Positions 20,246 to 27,972 of a DNA stretch of 38,701 bases are shown here, in pieces. The position numbers and the translations under genes were made by a program. Source of the DNA: an uncultured Alistipes sp. (GTDB lineage: Bacteria > Bacteroidota > Bacteroidia > Bacteroidales > Rikenellaceae). Location: positions 1 to 38,701 of the forward strand of contig CAOJSG010000014.1 in NCBI GenBank assembly GCA_948442615.1, read 5' to 3'. Numbering within the stretch: position 1 is the first letter of the stretch; each line of letters opens with the position of its first letter. The notes under the pieces are model-generated. The model saw only the letters and a list, made by a program, of their open reading frames with translations. It did no database searches and was not told the origin of the DNA.

Positions 20246-20746
20246 ATGACACCATCGGAATTCAAGCGCACTTACTATCCGGCCATCGAGCGCGTCTGTG
20301 CCGGGACAGGGCTTAACCCGCTCTTCGTAGCGGCGCAGGCCGCGCTCGAAACGGGCTGGGGCAAGAATGCCGTCGGCAACAACCTCTTCGGCATCACGGC
20401 CGGGGACAAATGGACGGGCAAACGTCGGATCGTGCGTACGACGGAATACTTCCGGGACGACCGTCAGGGCGGTAATTTCATTCGTGTGCATTCGATTACG
20501 CCGCTCCTCGACGGACGCTACCGCTACGACGTCGACCGTGCCTTCCGCGACTACGACACGGTGGAAGAGTGCCTGCGCGACCACTTCAAGGTCTTGTCTG
20601 CGAAACGCTACGCTGCGGCGATGCCGTATCGCGACGATGTGCGGCGGTTCGCCTGCGAGGTCGCAAAGGCCGGCTATTGCACGGCCGATCCGGCGGTGTA
20701 TGCCGACAGCATCGCGAAAATCGCACGCATGATCGAGCGGGCTTAA
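20246..20746 (+). CDS. Endolysin, glucosaminidase (FlgJ-type)
   Basis: 166 aa peptidoglycan hydrolase of the GH73 glucosaminidase family. The catalytic glutamate is E35 in AAQAALETGWGKNAVGNNLF, followed by FGITAGDKWTGKR and the typical EYFRDDRQGGNFIRV, then FRDYDTVEECLRDHFKVL and the closing AKAGYCTADPAVYADSIAKI. It would cut the glycan chain at lysis. There is no signal peptide, so it needs a holin to reach the periplasm. It opens the lysis set (endolysin, membrane/coiled-coil protein, lipoprotein) inserted between head and tail genes. Confidence 0.9.
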   Translation: MTPSEFKRTYYPAIERVCAGTGLNPLFVAAQAALETGWGKNAVGNNLFGITAGDKWTGKRRIVRTTEYFRDDRQGGNFIRVHSITPLLDGRYRYDVDRAFRDYDTVEECLRDHFKVLSAKRYAAAMPYRDDVRRFACEVAKAGYCTADPAVYADSIAKIARMIERA

Positions 20747-20765
20747 CTTCAATAGAAACAGAGAA

Positions 20766-21332
20766 ATGGATAGCGTAGTGATGCAAATACTGGTGTGGGC
20801 GCTTCCGAGCGGCTTCTTGTCATCCGTGGTGACATGGCTGGTCACGCGCCGTCAGCGGAATAATGATTTTCTGGCGTCGCTGCAAAAGTCCATCGACCTG
20901 CTGACGGAGAAGTACACCGAAACGCTCAATGAAAACGTGCGTCTGCAAGCGGATAACGCCCACCTGCTGGCCAATCAGAAAGTCATGGAGGAGAAGATCG
21001 ACGCCCTGAATAAAAAGATCGATCAGTTAACCAAACAGCTCAAAACACAGAATGAAAAATCGAATTCGGGGAATTCCCCTCGTGTTGCTCCTCGTCGCCT
21101 TGCTGACGGCGGCGTGCGGTGCAGTCAAGAACACGGCGAGCGAACAGGCGATCTCGACGCAGTCAGCCCTCCGGAACGCGGAGCTCGAAGCGCGGGCCGC
21201 CGCCGCTCACGACGTGCAGCGTCATGCACAGGAACAGATGCTGGCGGAGCAGACGACGACCCGTCGGGAGTATGCGGAGTCGGTTCCGGAGGAGTCGGCG
21301 ACGGCGACGATCCCGACGCAGAACCTCCTTAA
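20766..21332 (+). CDS. Membrane-anchored coiled-coil protein, holin or inner spanin candidate
   Basis: 188 aa as read. A transmembrane segment at about residues 5-27 (VMQILVWALPSGFLSSVVTW) is followed by a positively charged loop and a long coiled coil (about 35-95; YTETLNENVRLQADNAHLLA). One N-terminal membrane anchor plus periplasmic coiled coil fits an Rz-like inner spanin; holin is the alternative. The last ~93 residues overlap the lipoprotein gene in another frame and are Gly/Asp/Arg-rich, so may be tolerated tail sequence. Its partner is the lipoprotein that starts inside it at 21052. Confidence 0.65.
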   Translation: MDSVVMQILVWALPSGFLSSVVTWLVTRRQRNNDFLASLQKSIDLLTEKYTETLNENVRLQADNAHLLANQKVMEEKIDALNKKIDQLTKQLKTQNEKSNSGNSPRVAPRRLADGGVRCSQEHGERTGDLDAVSPPERGARSAGRRRSRRAASCTGTDAGGADDDPSGVCGVGSGGVGDGDDPDAEPP

Positions 21333-21720
21333 TTTGCCCGACGGTGCGAAGTACAGCGCACAGAACGGTCGTGCGAGCGTCGAGGCTGAACGGCGAGGCG
21401 ATAACATCATCGTCCGAGGCAGATGTGACAGTATTGCCCGGCGCTGCACCTACTTCGAGAACCGCGTCTTCCGACAACGCGTCCTTATCGATTCGCTCAC
21501 GGGCCGACTGGAGGAGATGCAGGTCTATAGAGCTCGCGCCGATTCGCTGCTGGCAGCGGTCTCCGCAGCATATCATGCGGCCGAACATACCGAAAAACCG
21601 CCCGCCACATGGTATCGGTGGCTGCTTGCAGGCTTCCTTGCGGGAGGAACTGCGACGGCTTTGCTTACGAAAACCAACCCGCTGAAAAGTATTGTAAAAC
21701 TCATTAAAAACATCGTGTAA
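21052..21720 (+). CDS. Lipoprotein with C-terminal membrane helix, outer spanin candidate
   Basis: 222 aa. The N-terminus is a lipoprotein signal (KNRIRGIPLVLLLVALLTAAC, cysteine 22). The middle is a long helix-forming region (QSALRNAELEARAAAAHDVQ and QVYRARADSLLAAVSAAYHA) and there is a hydrophobic segment near the C-terminus (WYRWLLAGFLAGGTATALL). It starts within the preceding gene in the +1 frame, overlapping it by 281 nt, the usual layout of Rz/Rz1 spanin genes, but it is much longer than a normal Rz1. An outer-membrane disrupting role at lysis is inferred from lipidation, overlap and position. Confidence 0.65.
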   Translation: MKNRIRGIPLVLLLVALLTAACGAVKNTASEQAISTQSALRNAELEARAAAAHDVQRHAQEQMLAEQTTTRREYAESVPEESATATIPTQNLLNLPDGAKYSAQNGRASVEAERRGDNIIVRGRCDSIARRCTYFENRVFRQRVLIDSLTGRLEEMQVYRARADSLLAAVSAAYHAAEHTEKPPATWYRWLLAGFLAGGTATALLTKTNPLKSIVKLIKNIV

Positions 21721-21721
21721 T

Positions 21722-22252
21722 ATGGCAGACAGCACACAGCAGACCCCTGCATCGGAACACGACGGGTTCATCTACGGTCTCGAATCCTTCGTCTTCGACG
21801 GCAAGGAATTGGGGCTTATCAGCAACGACGGTCTGGATTGGGGCGGCGACGAACCGTCGACGAATAAAATCTGGGCTGCACAGAAACGTTCGGCTCCTGT
21901 GAAGGAGATCGAAGAGAATCCCGGCACGAGCGAGATCGAATTCGACCTGATCGAACTCAAGCCCGCGAACCTCGTGCAGGTGATGGGCGGTACGACCTCT
22001 AAAAACGGCAAGAAGTGGAACGCACCCGCGAAGCGCATCAAGCTGGAGGGGCCGGTTGTCATCCGCTCGGCGGACGGCTCCGAGACCGAAGCCGCAAAGG
22101 TTTCGCTTCTGGCCTATCCGCGCGGCAAGTACGACTATTCGGACGTGATGAAGATTCACTGCAAGGCAACCTTCCTGCTGCCGGATGATTCCGCAGCATC
22201 GCCTTACGGCTTCGACTTCGCTCCGGACGAGGAAGAGGAAGTTGTCGGATAG
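21722..22252 (+). CDS. Tail tube (major tail) protein
   Basis: 176 aa, first gene of the tail module, directly before the tail chaperones, the standard position of the tail tube gene. The sequence is beta-rich (GLESFVFDGKELGLISNDGL, VMGGTTSKNGKKWNAP, VVIRSADGSETEAAKVSLLA, DVMKIHCKATFLLPDD), as expected for a tube protein. Its start is 1 nt after the lipoprotein stop. The C-terminus is a run of acidic residues followed by VVG, the same ending as the capsid protein. Identification is by context and fold pattern. Confidence 0.75.
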   Translation: MADSTQQTPASEHDGFIYGLESFVFDGKELGLISNDGLDWGGDEPSTNKIWAAQKRSAPVKEIEENPGTSEIEFDLIELKPANLVQVMGGTTSKNGKKWNAPAKRIKLEGPVVIRSADGSETEAAKVSLLAYPRGKYDYSDVMKIHCKATFLLPDDSAASPYGFDFAPDEEEEVVG

Positions 22253-22264
22253 CACCGTCGAGCG

Positions 22265-22744
22265 ATGAATGCGAATCCGCACATCGAAATCGAGGCAGCG
22301 GAGGCTCTGCTGGACATCGGAGTCTCGCTGCCCTTTTTCAAAATCCCGTTTACCCGCAAGGTCGTGCGTCTGACGATGCGTCGGCCGTGTCTGGGCGGTC
22401 AAATACGCCTCGCACGGCTCTACCTCCAGACGGGCATAACCTACGGGCGGATGCTGGAGTTCACCAAGCACGAGGAGCTGGCCTACATGGCGCTGCACGG
22501 GCGGCGAGTGTCGAAAATGGTGGCCCTGACGATTTGCCGGGGAGCCTTCTCTACGTGGCTGTTCTCCGGTCTTCTGGCATGGCTGCTGCGCTGGTTCGTC
22601 GATGACGAGTACCTGCGTGCCGCGAACATGCAGTTCCTGCGCCTGCTGGGGACGAAGTCTTTTATGAGTATTATCAGATCGATCTCGACGGCGAACCCGA
22701 TGAGACCGAGGCTGAGCCGCGAAAGAAGAAAAAAGGGGAGTTAA
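22265..22744 (+). CDS. Tail assembly chaperone, short form (G-like)
   Basis: 159 aa. Helical protein between tail tube and tape measure, the place of lambda G and Mu gp41. Blocks seen: helical LARLYLQTGITYGRMLEFTK, a hydrophobic segment (AFSTWLFSGLLAWLLRWFVD) and a basic end RLSRERRKKGS. The last codons contain the slippery heptamer A AAA AAG (22729-22735) in frame, just before the stop, so a fraction of ribosomes will shift -1 and make a longer GT-like protein. Such pairs guide tail tube assembly round the tape measure. Confidence 0.82.
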   Translation: MNANPHIEIEAAEALLDIGVSLPFFKIPFTRKVVRLTMRRPCLGGQIRLARLYLQTGITYGRMLEFTKHEELAYMALHGRRVSKMVALTICRGAFSTWLFSGLLAWLLRWFVDDEYLRAANMQFLRLLGTKSFMSIIRSISTANPMRPRLSRERRKKGS

Positions 22745-22777
22745 AGACCGTCTACGAAGGTTCCCATAGCCCCTTCG
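22729..22777 (+). promoter_or_regulatory. Programmed -1 frameshift site for tail chaperone fusion
   Basis: A AAA AAG at 22729-22735 is in the reading frame of the short form (codons AGA AAA AAG). A possible stimulating hairpin CGAAGG/CCTTCG lies at 22755-22760 and 22772-22777. After a -1 slip translation goes on from GGG at 22735 and is open to 22974. Confidence 0.85.
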
Positions 22778-22974
22778 GAATGGTGTGGCAGATCGCTGCC
22801 GCGACAGGCTGGAGTGTCCGATATATCCTTTGGGGAGTGAACTATCAGACGCTGCGCATGATGCTGGCAGACGCACCGCGCTACGTCAAGAAAAAAGAGA
22901 AGCCGCGAACGCTTTCCGGCTTCATACAATCGAGACTCAAAAAAACAAGTAAACCGCATGCCGAAACCCGTTGA
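22735..22974 (+). CDS. T-like extension of tail assembly chaperone (by -1 frameshift)
   Basis: 79-residue extension made only by frameshift, since the first in-frame ATG (22780) comes late. It reads through GELKTVYEGSHSPFGMVWQI, then ATGWSVRYILWGVNYQTLRM and MLADAPRYVKKKEKPRTLSG. The fusion would total about 236 aa. The end overlaps the tape measure start by 17 nt. The T part of such fusions binds tail tube subunits or the tape measure in lambda-type phages; by analogy the same is expected here. Confidence 0.8.
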   Translation, partial: GELKTVYEGSHSPFGMVWQIAAATGWSVRYILWGVNYQTLRMMLADAPRYVKKKEKPRTLSGFIQSRLKKTSKPHAETR

Positions 22975-25900
22975 AATAGAATTTTTGATGCGCGACAAGC
23001 TCTCCGGCGGTCTCGATGCCGCCGGGAAGTCTGCCGAGGCGCTCGGAGATCGTGTCGAGCGGGTTTCGCAAAGCATCACGGAGCGCATCGCGGCGCAGCG
23101 CGAACAGGTACGCTACGTCGAACAATGCCTGAAAGACCTGCGGCGTCAGTACGACCGGTTGGGGCCGGGCAAGGCGCAGACGGAGATGCGCGCGGAGATC
23201 GAAGCCTGTACGCGTGCGCTCGAAGAGGACAAAGCCGTGCTGAACGGACTTCGCAGCGAGCACGAAAAGAACTCTGCGACGGCCCGCGGGCTTACGATGG
23301 AGCTGCGGCAGCTTCAGGGAGCGATGGCGAAGATGCGCCTCGAGGGGCGCCAGAACTCGCAGGAGTACCAGACGATGGCGCAACGTGCCGCATTGTTGCA
23401 GGATACGCTGGGCGACCTGCGCACGCAGACGAAGATTCTCTCGCACGACAATGCCGGGCTTCAGGGCTTGATAAGCGGTGCGAGCGGCGTTGCCGGGGCC
23501 TTCACGATGGCTACGGGCATCATGGGCGCCTTCGCGTCGGAGAACGAGAACCTCGTCAAGATTCAGACACGCGTGCAGAGCGTGCTGGCCATTACGATGG
23601 GGCTGCAGCAGGTGATGAATGCCCTGAACAAAGACTCCGCCTTCCGGCTCGTGACGGTCGTCAAGATGAAGAACCTGCTGACGGCGGCCAATACTCGGCT
23701 GGCCGCGTCGCTGGGCATTTCGACGGCTGCGGCCTCGGCGCTCATGGCGACGCTGACGCTGGGGCTGTCGGCCGTCATCACGGGTCTGATCGTCCTGTGG
23801 GATCGTTATTCCGACTCGCAGGAGGCTGCTGCCGCCAAAGCCAAAGAGCGCGTGGAGATCGAGAAAGAGGGCCGTGCGCAGATGATCAAGACGCGCTTCG
23901 AGATCGGCTCGACCCTGAAAAGCCTCAAGGAGTTCAACGGCACGAAGGAGCAGGAAAAGGCGAAGGTCGAAGAGCTCAATCGTAAATACGGCGAGAGCTT
24001 CGGCTACTATAACACCATTGCCGAATGGTACGATGTGCTGCTTCAGAAGGGCGAAGCGTACATTCAGATGCTCTTTTTGCAGGCGAAGGTGCAGGCTCTC
24101 ATCAATAAGGCTACCGAGGCGGACGAGCAGGTGAATACGCTTCAGGCTACTCCGGCCGATAAAGTCAAGGGCGCCACCGGCGGCTTCGGCCGTTGGATGG
24201 CCAAAGTGGGCGGTGCGCAGATGGAGATACTGCCCAGCGAGATGGATCGCGAGGTCGACAAGTCGAATGAGGAAGTAAAAGCGAGGTTGGTACAGGCCGC
24301 TCGGGAGCAGCGTGACGCCTACCTCGACGAGGCGAAGAAGCTGGTGGAGGACATCGCCGATCTGGGCAAGGAGTCCGGCCTCGGCGGGTTCATCGCGCCT
24401 CCGAAGGACGGCTCCGGCGATGTGTCCAAACTCACGCAGAACCTCGTGGATTACGAGACGAAGGCCCGCCGGCGCATCGAGGATACGCGCATCTCGCTGA
24501 TGAAGGAGGGCTTCGAGAAGGAGCGCGCCGAGGCGCAGAATGCCTTCGAGCAGGAGAAAGCTCGTATTGCCAAAGAGGAGCAGGAGCGGCTTCAGCTTTA
24601 CGAGCGTCTGCGCAAGGCCGGTGGGAAGGTTACGCCGGGACAGAAAAGTACGATCCTCGCCCAAGCCGCCGCGCAGCGTGTGCAGGCGGCCCGGAAGCTC
24701 GACCATACGCTGACCGAGATCGACAAGAAGGAAGAGAAGGCGGATGCGGATCATCTCGAGAACCTTCTCAAAACCTACAAGGATTACGCTGCGGAGCGCG
24801 AGGATGCCGAGCGCAAGCATGATAAGGCTATCGCCGAGCTGCGCAGCCATCTGAGCGACGAGCGTCTGGCAGCGTTGGGCAAACAGATGACAGACCGATT
24901 CGTCGGCAATGTCGATCTGCTGGCCCGGCCGATGATCGACGCGGCGCGTCTGGCGGAGAAGGGGTGGCAGGATGCCGGCGAGGGTATAGCTACGGTGTTC
25001 AGTTCCCAGTTCGGCATCGATGACGCTGCCGGCAGGCGCCACGAGATTCTCATCACGCCGATTCTCCCCAACGGCGATGTCCTTTCGGAAGAGGAACTGA
25101 ACGCGTACATCGACGAGTCGCTGAACGGCGCCGAGGACCTTCTGAAAGCCGATACGCTGGGTCTGGTGATCGCCGTCGATGTCGATCCGGACGGTACGGC
25201 GGGCGAGGCATTACATCTGCTGCAGGAGAAGTACTACGCGCTCAAACAGGATACGGAGGGCAATGCTGCTTCCGATGCGCGTATCCGCCGCGCGCTCAAG
25301 GTCGCCGAAGATACGAAGAACCGGGAGTTGGCCGATCTGTCGGGCCTTCTTGCGAAATACCGGGATTTCGAGGCACAGCGTGCGGAGATCAGGCGTCAGG
25401 GCAACGAGGATATCGCCGCGCTTGAAGAGCAGCGCACGGAGGCTAATTCGGAGCAGATCGACCGGGCCATCGCCGTTGCGCGTCAGAAGATCGAGGAGGG
25501 CATCCGCTCGGTGAACGACGCCGAGGCTGCGAGCATCTCCAAAGACAACGGATTCCTCAAGCAGCTCTTCGGCGATTACTCGTCGCTGTCGTTCGACAAG
25601 CTGCGCGAGCTGATCGCACAGGCGAAGGAGCTGCAGGCATACCTGAACGGCAAGGGGTCTGCGGAGGGTATCACCTTCATCTCCGCCGCGGATTTGAAGA
25701 ATATCGAGAAGAGTCCTGCGGAGTTGGACAAGCTGCGCAAGGCGCTCGACAAGTTGCTCCAGACGGGCAAGAAGGGCGGCACCAACAAGTGGGAGAACAT
25801 CTTCAAGACGTTCGAGAAGGGTCTGGCCGAACTCAAGGGTGCGAACGGTATCAAGGATATCTCCGGAGCTATCGGAACCATCGGCGGTGCCGCAGCGGAC

Positions 25901-27250
25901 GCCGCGGGGGAACTCGCCGCGATGTTCGACCAGATGGGCGACACCCAAACCGCGGATGCCATCAGCGGTGTGCAACAGGTCATGAGCGCCGTGTCGAACA
26001 TCGGTCAGGGGTTCGCCAAAGGCGGCATCGTGGGAGGTATCGGAGCCGCCATCGGCGAAGCGACCAACTTCATTGGGCAAGCCTTCGCCGCCGAAGCCCG
26101 GCATCGGGAGGCGCTGAAGGAGATCGAGCGTGCGAAGCTCGACTTCCAGCGGCAGTACAACCTCGCGCTGCTGGAGCAGAACCTGTTGCTGGAGGAGGCG
26201 ACGAATGTCTTCGGGGAGCGTCAGATCATGAAGGCTGCCAACGCCATGCAGGTCTACAAGGATGCTCTTTCGCAGTTCGAGGCCGAGATGAAGGGCTCGG
26301 CTCCTACGATGAACTGGTTCGAACGTATCACGGGCGACGCTCTCGGAACGTACGCAGCGCGCATGGCGCAGTACAAGGAGGGCATCTACGGACTCGCTTC
26401 GGCCCAGATCGTCACAGGACACAAGAAGACGGGTCTGTTCGGCTGGGGCAAAGGCAAGGATTTGTACAGCAGTATTCTCTCGGTCTATCCGGAGTTGATC
26501 GACGCCAACGGCGAACTGGATACTGCGATGCTCCAGACGATTCTCGACACGCGGAAGATGTCGGACGAGACGCGCAAGTATCTGGAGAACCTCATCGAGT
26601 TGAAGGATGCGATGGACGAGGCGGAGCAGGCGTTGGAAGACTACCTGTCCTCGACCTTCGGGTCGCTGGGCGACAGCGTGCTGGATCGTGTCCGTGACAT
26701 GGCCAAAGGTGTCACGGGAGTCTACGGCGACATGTGCGACGACATCTCGTCTAAGCTCGAGGAATTGGCCGAGCAGGTCGTCTACTCGCTGTTCTTCGCC
26801 GACAAGTTCGACAAATTGCAGGACGACCTGAAATCGATCTACGCGAGCGGCAAGAGCGAAGAGGACATCGCCTACGACGTGATGGATCTGCTCGACGACT
26901 TCTACTCGGGTATAGGTTCGAATATGGACGCTGCCGAGGCGTGGATGGAGGAGTTCGCGAAGCGCGCCGAGGAGATGGGGTACGAGCTGTGGAAGCCGGA
27001 CGCGACCACGCAGAGCGGCAAGGCCGGAGCCTTCACGACCATGACGCAGGATCAGGGCACGAAGCTCGAGGGGCTGATGACGTCGCTTCAAATGCACGGT
27101 GCGAGCGTCGACGACAAGATGGATGACATCGCCGAAGGTCTGGGCTCCTCGCTCGATGCGCTGAACAGAATAGCGAAAAATACCGATACGTTGCCGCAGA
27201 TATTGGCCTTGTGGCAGGCCATCAAGCGGGACGGTTTGAAAGCGAAATAG
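22958..27250 (+). CDS. Tail tape measure protein
   Basis: 1430 aa, mostly long helix with coiled coils (about 25-130, 290-430, 520-610, 740-880, 1040-1110). Its length would suit a tail of roughly 200 nm if about 1.5 angstrom per residue applies. Hydrophobic stretches are at about 250-283 (GISTAAASALMATLTLGLSA and on) and a glycine-rich one near 1020-1045 (GGIVGGIGAAIGEATNFIGQ), as tape measures use for membrane crossing. It overlaps the chaperone extension by 17 nt. No peptidase or lysozyme motif is obvious. The C-terminal 150 residues are acidic and probably face the tail tip. Confidence 0.92.
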   Translation: MPKPVEIEFLMRDKLSGGLDAAGKSAEALGDRVERVSQSITERIAAQREQVRYVEQCLKDLRRQYDRLGPGKAQTEMRAEIEACTRALEEDKAVLNGLRSEHEKNSATARGLTMELRQLQGAMAKMRLEGRQNSQEYQTMAQRAALLQDTLGDLRTQTKILSHDNAGLQGLISGASGVAGAFTMATGIMGAFASENENLVKIQTRVQSVLAITMGLQQVMNALNKDSAFRLVTVVKMKNLLTAANTRLAASLGISTAAASALMATLTLGLSAVITGLIVLWDRYSDSQEAAAAKAKERVEIEKEGRAQMIKTRFEIGSTLKSLKEFNGTKEQEKAKVEELNRKYGESFGYYNTIAEWYDVLLQKGEAYIQMLFLQAKVQALINKATEADEQVNTLQATPADKVKGATGGFGRWMAKVGGAQMEILPSEMDREVDKSNEEVKARLVQAAREQRDAYLDEAKKLVEDIADLGKESGLGGFIAPPKDGSGDVSKLTQNLVDYETKARRRIEDTRISLMKEGFEKERAEAQNAFEQEKARIAKEEQERLQLYERLRKAGGKVTPGQKSTILAQAAAQRVQAARKLDHTLTEIDKKEEKADADHLENLLKTYKDYAAEREDAERKHDKAIAELRSHLSDERLAALGKQMTDRFVGNVDLLARPMIDAARLAEKGWQDAGEGIATVFSSQFGIDDAAGRRHEILITPILPNGDVLSEEELNAYIDESLNGAEDLLKADTLGLVIAVDVDPDGTAGEALHLLQEKYYALKQDTEGNAASDARIRRALKVAEDTKNRELADLSGLLAKYRDFEAQRAEIRRQGNEDIAALEEQRTEANSEQIDRAIAVARQKIEEGIRSVNDAEAASISKDNGFLKQLFGDYSSLSFDKLRELIAQAKELQAYLNGKGSAEGITFISAADLKNIEKSPAELDKLRKALDKLLQTGKKGGTNKWENIFKTFEKGLAELKGANGIKDISGAIGTIGGAAADAAGELAAMFDQMGDTQTADAISGVQQVMSAVSNIGQGFAKGGIVGGIGAAIGEATNFIGQAFAAEARHREALKEIERAKLDFQRQYNLALLEQNLLLEEATNVFGERQIMKAANAMQVYKDALSQFEAEMKGSAPTMNWFERITGDALGTYAARMAQYKEGIYGLASAQIVTGHKKTGLFGWGKGKDLYSSILSVYPELIDANGELDTAMLQTILDTRKMSDETRKYLENLIELKDAMDEAEQALEDYLSSTFGSLGDSVLDRVRDMAKGVTGVYGDMCDDISSKLEELAEQVVYSLFFADKFDKLQDDLKSIYASGKSEEDIAYDVMDLLDDFYSGIGSNMDAAEAWMEEFAKRAEEMGYELWKPDATTQSGKAGAFTTMTQDQGTKLEGLMTSLQMHGASVDDKMDDIAEGLGSSLDALNRIAKNTDTLPQILALWQAIKRDGLKAK

Positions 27251-27254
27251 CGAT

Positions 27255-27710
27255 ATGGATGTACTGAAAGGACTTTTGCTGATCAATGACATCGACCCGT
27301 TCGATGCCTACGGGGCGTTCCTCGCGGAGGATAAGCCCGGCGATGCGAAGAACTACTCGTCGCTGCTGAAACCCGCAGCGGTCAAGACGCAGAAGGAGGT
27401 GTCGTTTCGGGAGCAGCACGGTGTGAAGCTGCCCGCCGTCATTGTACAGCGCCGGCAGGCGCGCGACGTGACGTTGCAGTTCGCTATCCTCGCCGCGGAC
27501 AAGGCGGAGTTCATGATGCGCTATACGTCATTCGTCGAGATGCTCCAGACAGGCGAGGAGGGGTGGCTTGATTTCTACTTCCCGGAGATGAACCGGCACT
27601 TTCACCTGTTCTACCGCGAGGCTTCGGACTATAAGCAGTTGACGGACTTCGAGGGCGAGGTCGCCGGCAAGTTCACGGTGAAGTTTCGCGAGCCTTTGCC
27701 GTCGTTTTAA
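27255..27710 (+). CDS. Distal tail-like protein, small, unknown family
   Basis: 151 aa directly after the tape measure, the usual place of the distal tail (Dit) protein. The order of strands (GVKLPAVIVQRRQARDVTLQ, then MMRYTSFVEMLQTGEEGWLD, FYFPEMNRHFHLFYREASD) is in line with a tube-like beta-barrel domain. The N-terminal LLINDIDPFDAYGAFLAED opening is shared by Bacteroidales phage tail proteins that I know only as hypothetical. The call is by position and fold pattern. Confidence 0.6.
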   Translation: MDVLKGLLLINDIDPFDAYGAFLAEDKPGDAKNYSSLLKPAAVKTQKEVSFREQHGVKLPAVIVQRRQARDVTLQFAILAADKAEFMMRYTSFVEMLQTGEEGWLDFYFPEMNRHFHLFYREASDYKQLTDFEGEVAGKFTVKFREPLPSF

Positions 27711-27711
27711 C

Positions 27712-27747
27712 CCCATTCAAACCCCATTCAAACGCCGTTCGAACATG
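27712..27747 (+). repeat. Three tandem 11-bp TTCRAA leader repeats
   Basis: CCCATTCAAAC twice and GCCGTTCGAAC once, end to end at 11-bp intervals, fill the whole gap from the tail gene stop to the ATG at 27745. It is the longest of the leader arrays (others at 6111-6131 and 12419-12440). Confidence 0.65.
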
Positions 27748-27972
27748 AAGATAGGAAAAGATAAGATCAAGCATTTCGCCGTCTGCTTTGCAGTCGTCTT
27801 CGCGCTGGGCGCTCCCGGCGTCTGGCTGTCCGCAGGGTTGGCTCTGGGTAAGGAGTACGGCGACAAGAACGCCTCCGGCAACCATTGGTGCTGGTGGGAT
27901 TTGCTCTCCGATGCCCTCGGCATCGCTGCGGGATACGGCTGTTACTGGTTGTTGACGAAAATATGGAACTGA
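27745..27972 (+). CDS. Small membrane protein, YfiM/DUF2279-like
   Basis: 75 aa with two hydrophobic segments (about 10-32 and 52-72). The pattern KDKIKHFAVCF, ALGKEYGDK and WWDLLSDALGIAAGY is that of the YfiM-type small proteins found in Bacteroidetes and phages, in which His, Lys, Glu and Asp in the membrane-edge motifs are conserved. The role is unknown; in a phage it could modify the cell envelope during infection or lysis, or block superinfection. It sits between two tail genes with a special repeat leader, and overlaps the next gene by 10 nt, so it may be under its own control. Confidence 0.65.
   Translation: MKIGKDKIKHFAVCFAVVFALGAPGVWLSAGLALGKEYGDKNASGNHWCWWDLLSDALGIAAGYGCYWLLTKIWN

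Noticed and set aside
27711..27744. Tandem repeats as a CRISPR array
   Set aside because: Units are 11 bp without spacers and no cas genes are present; leader repeats instead.
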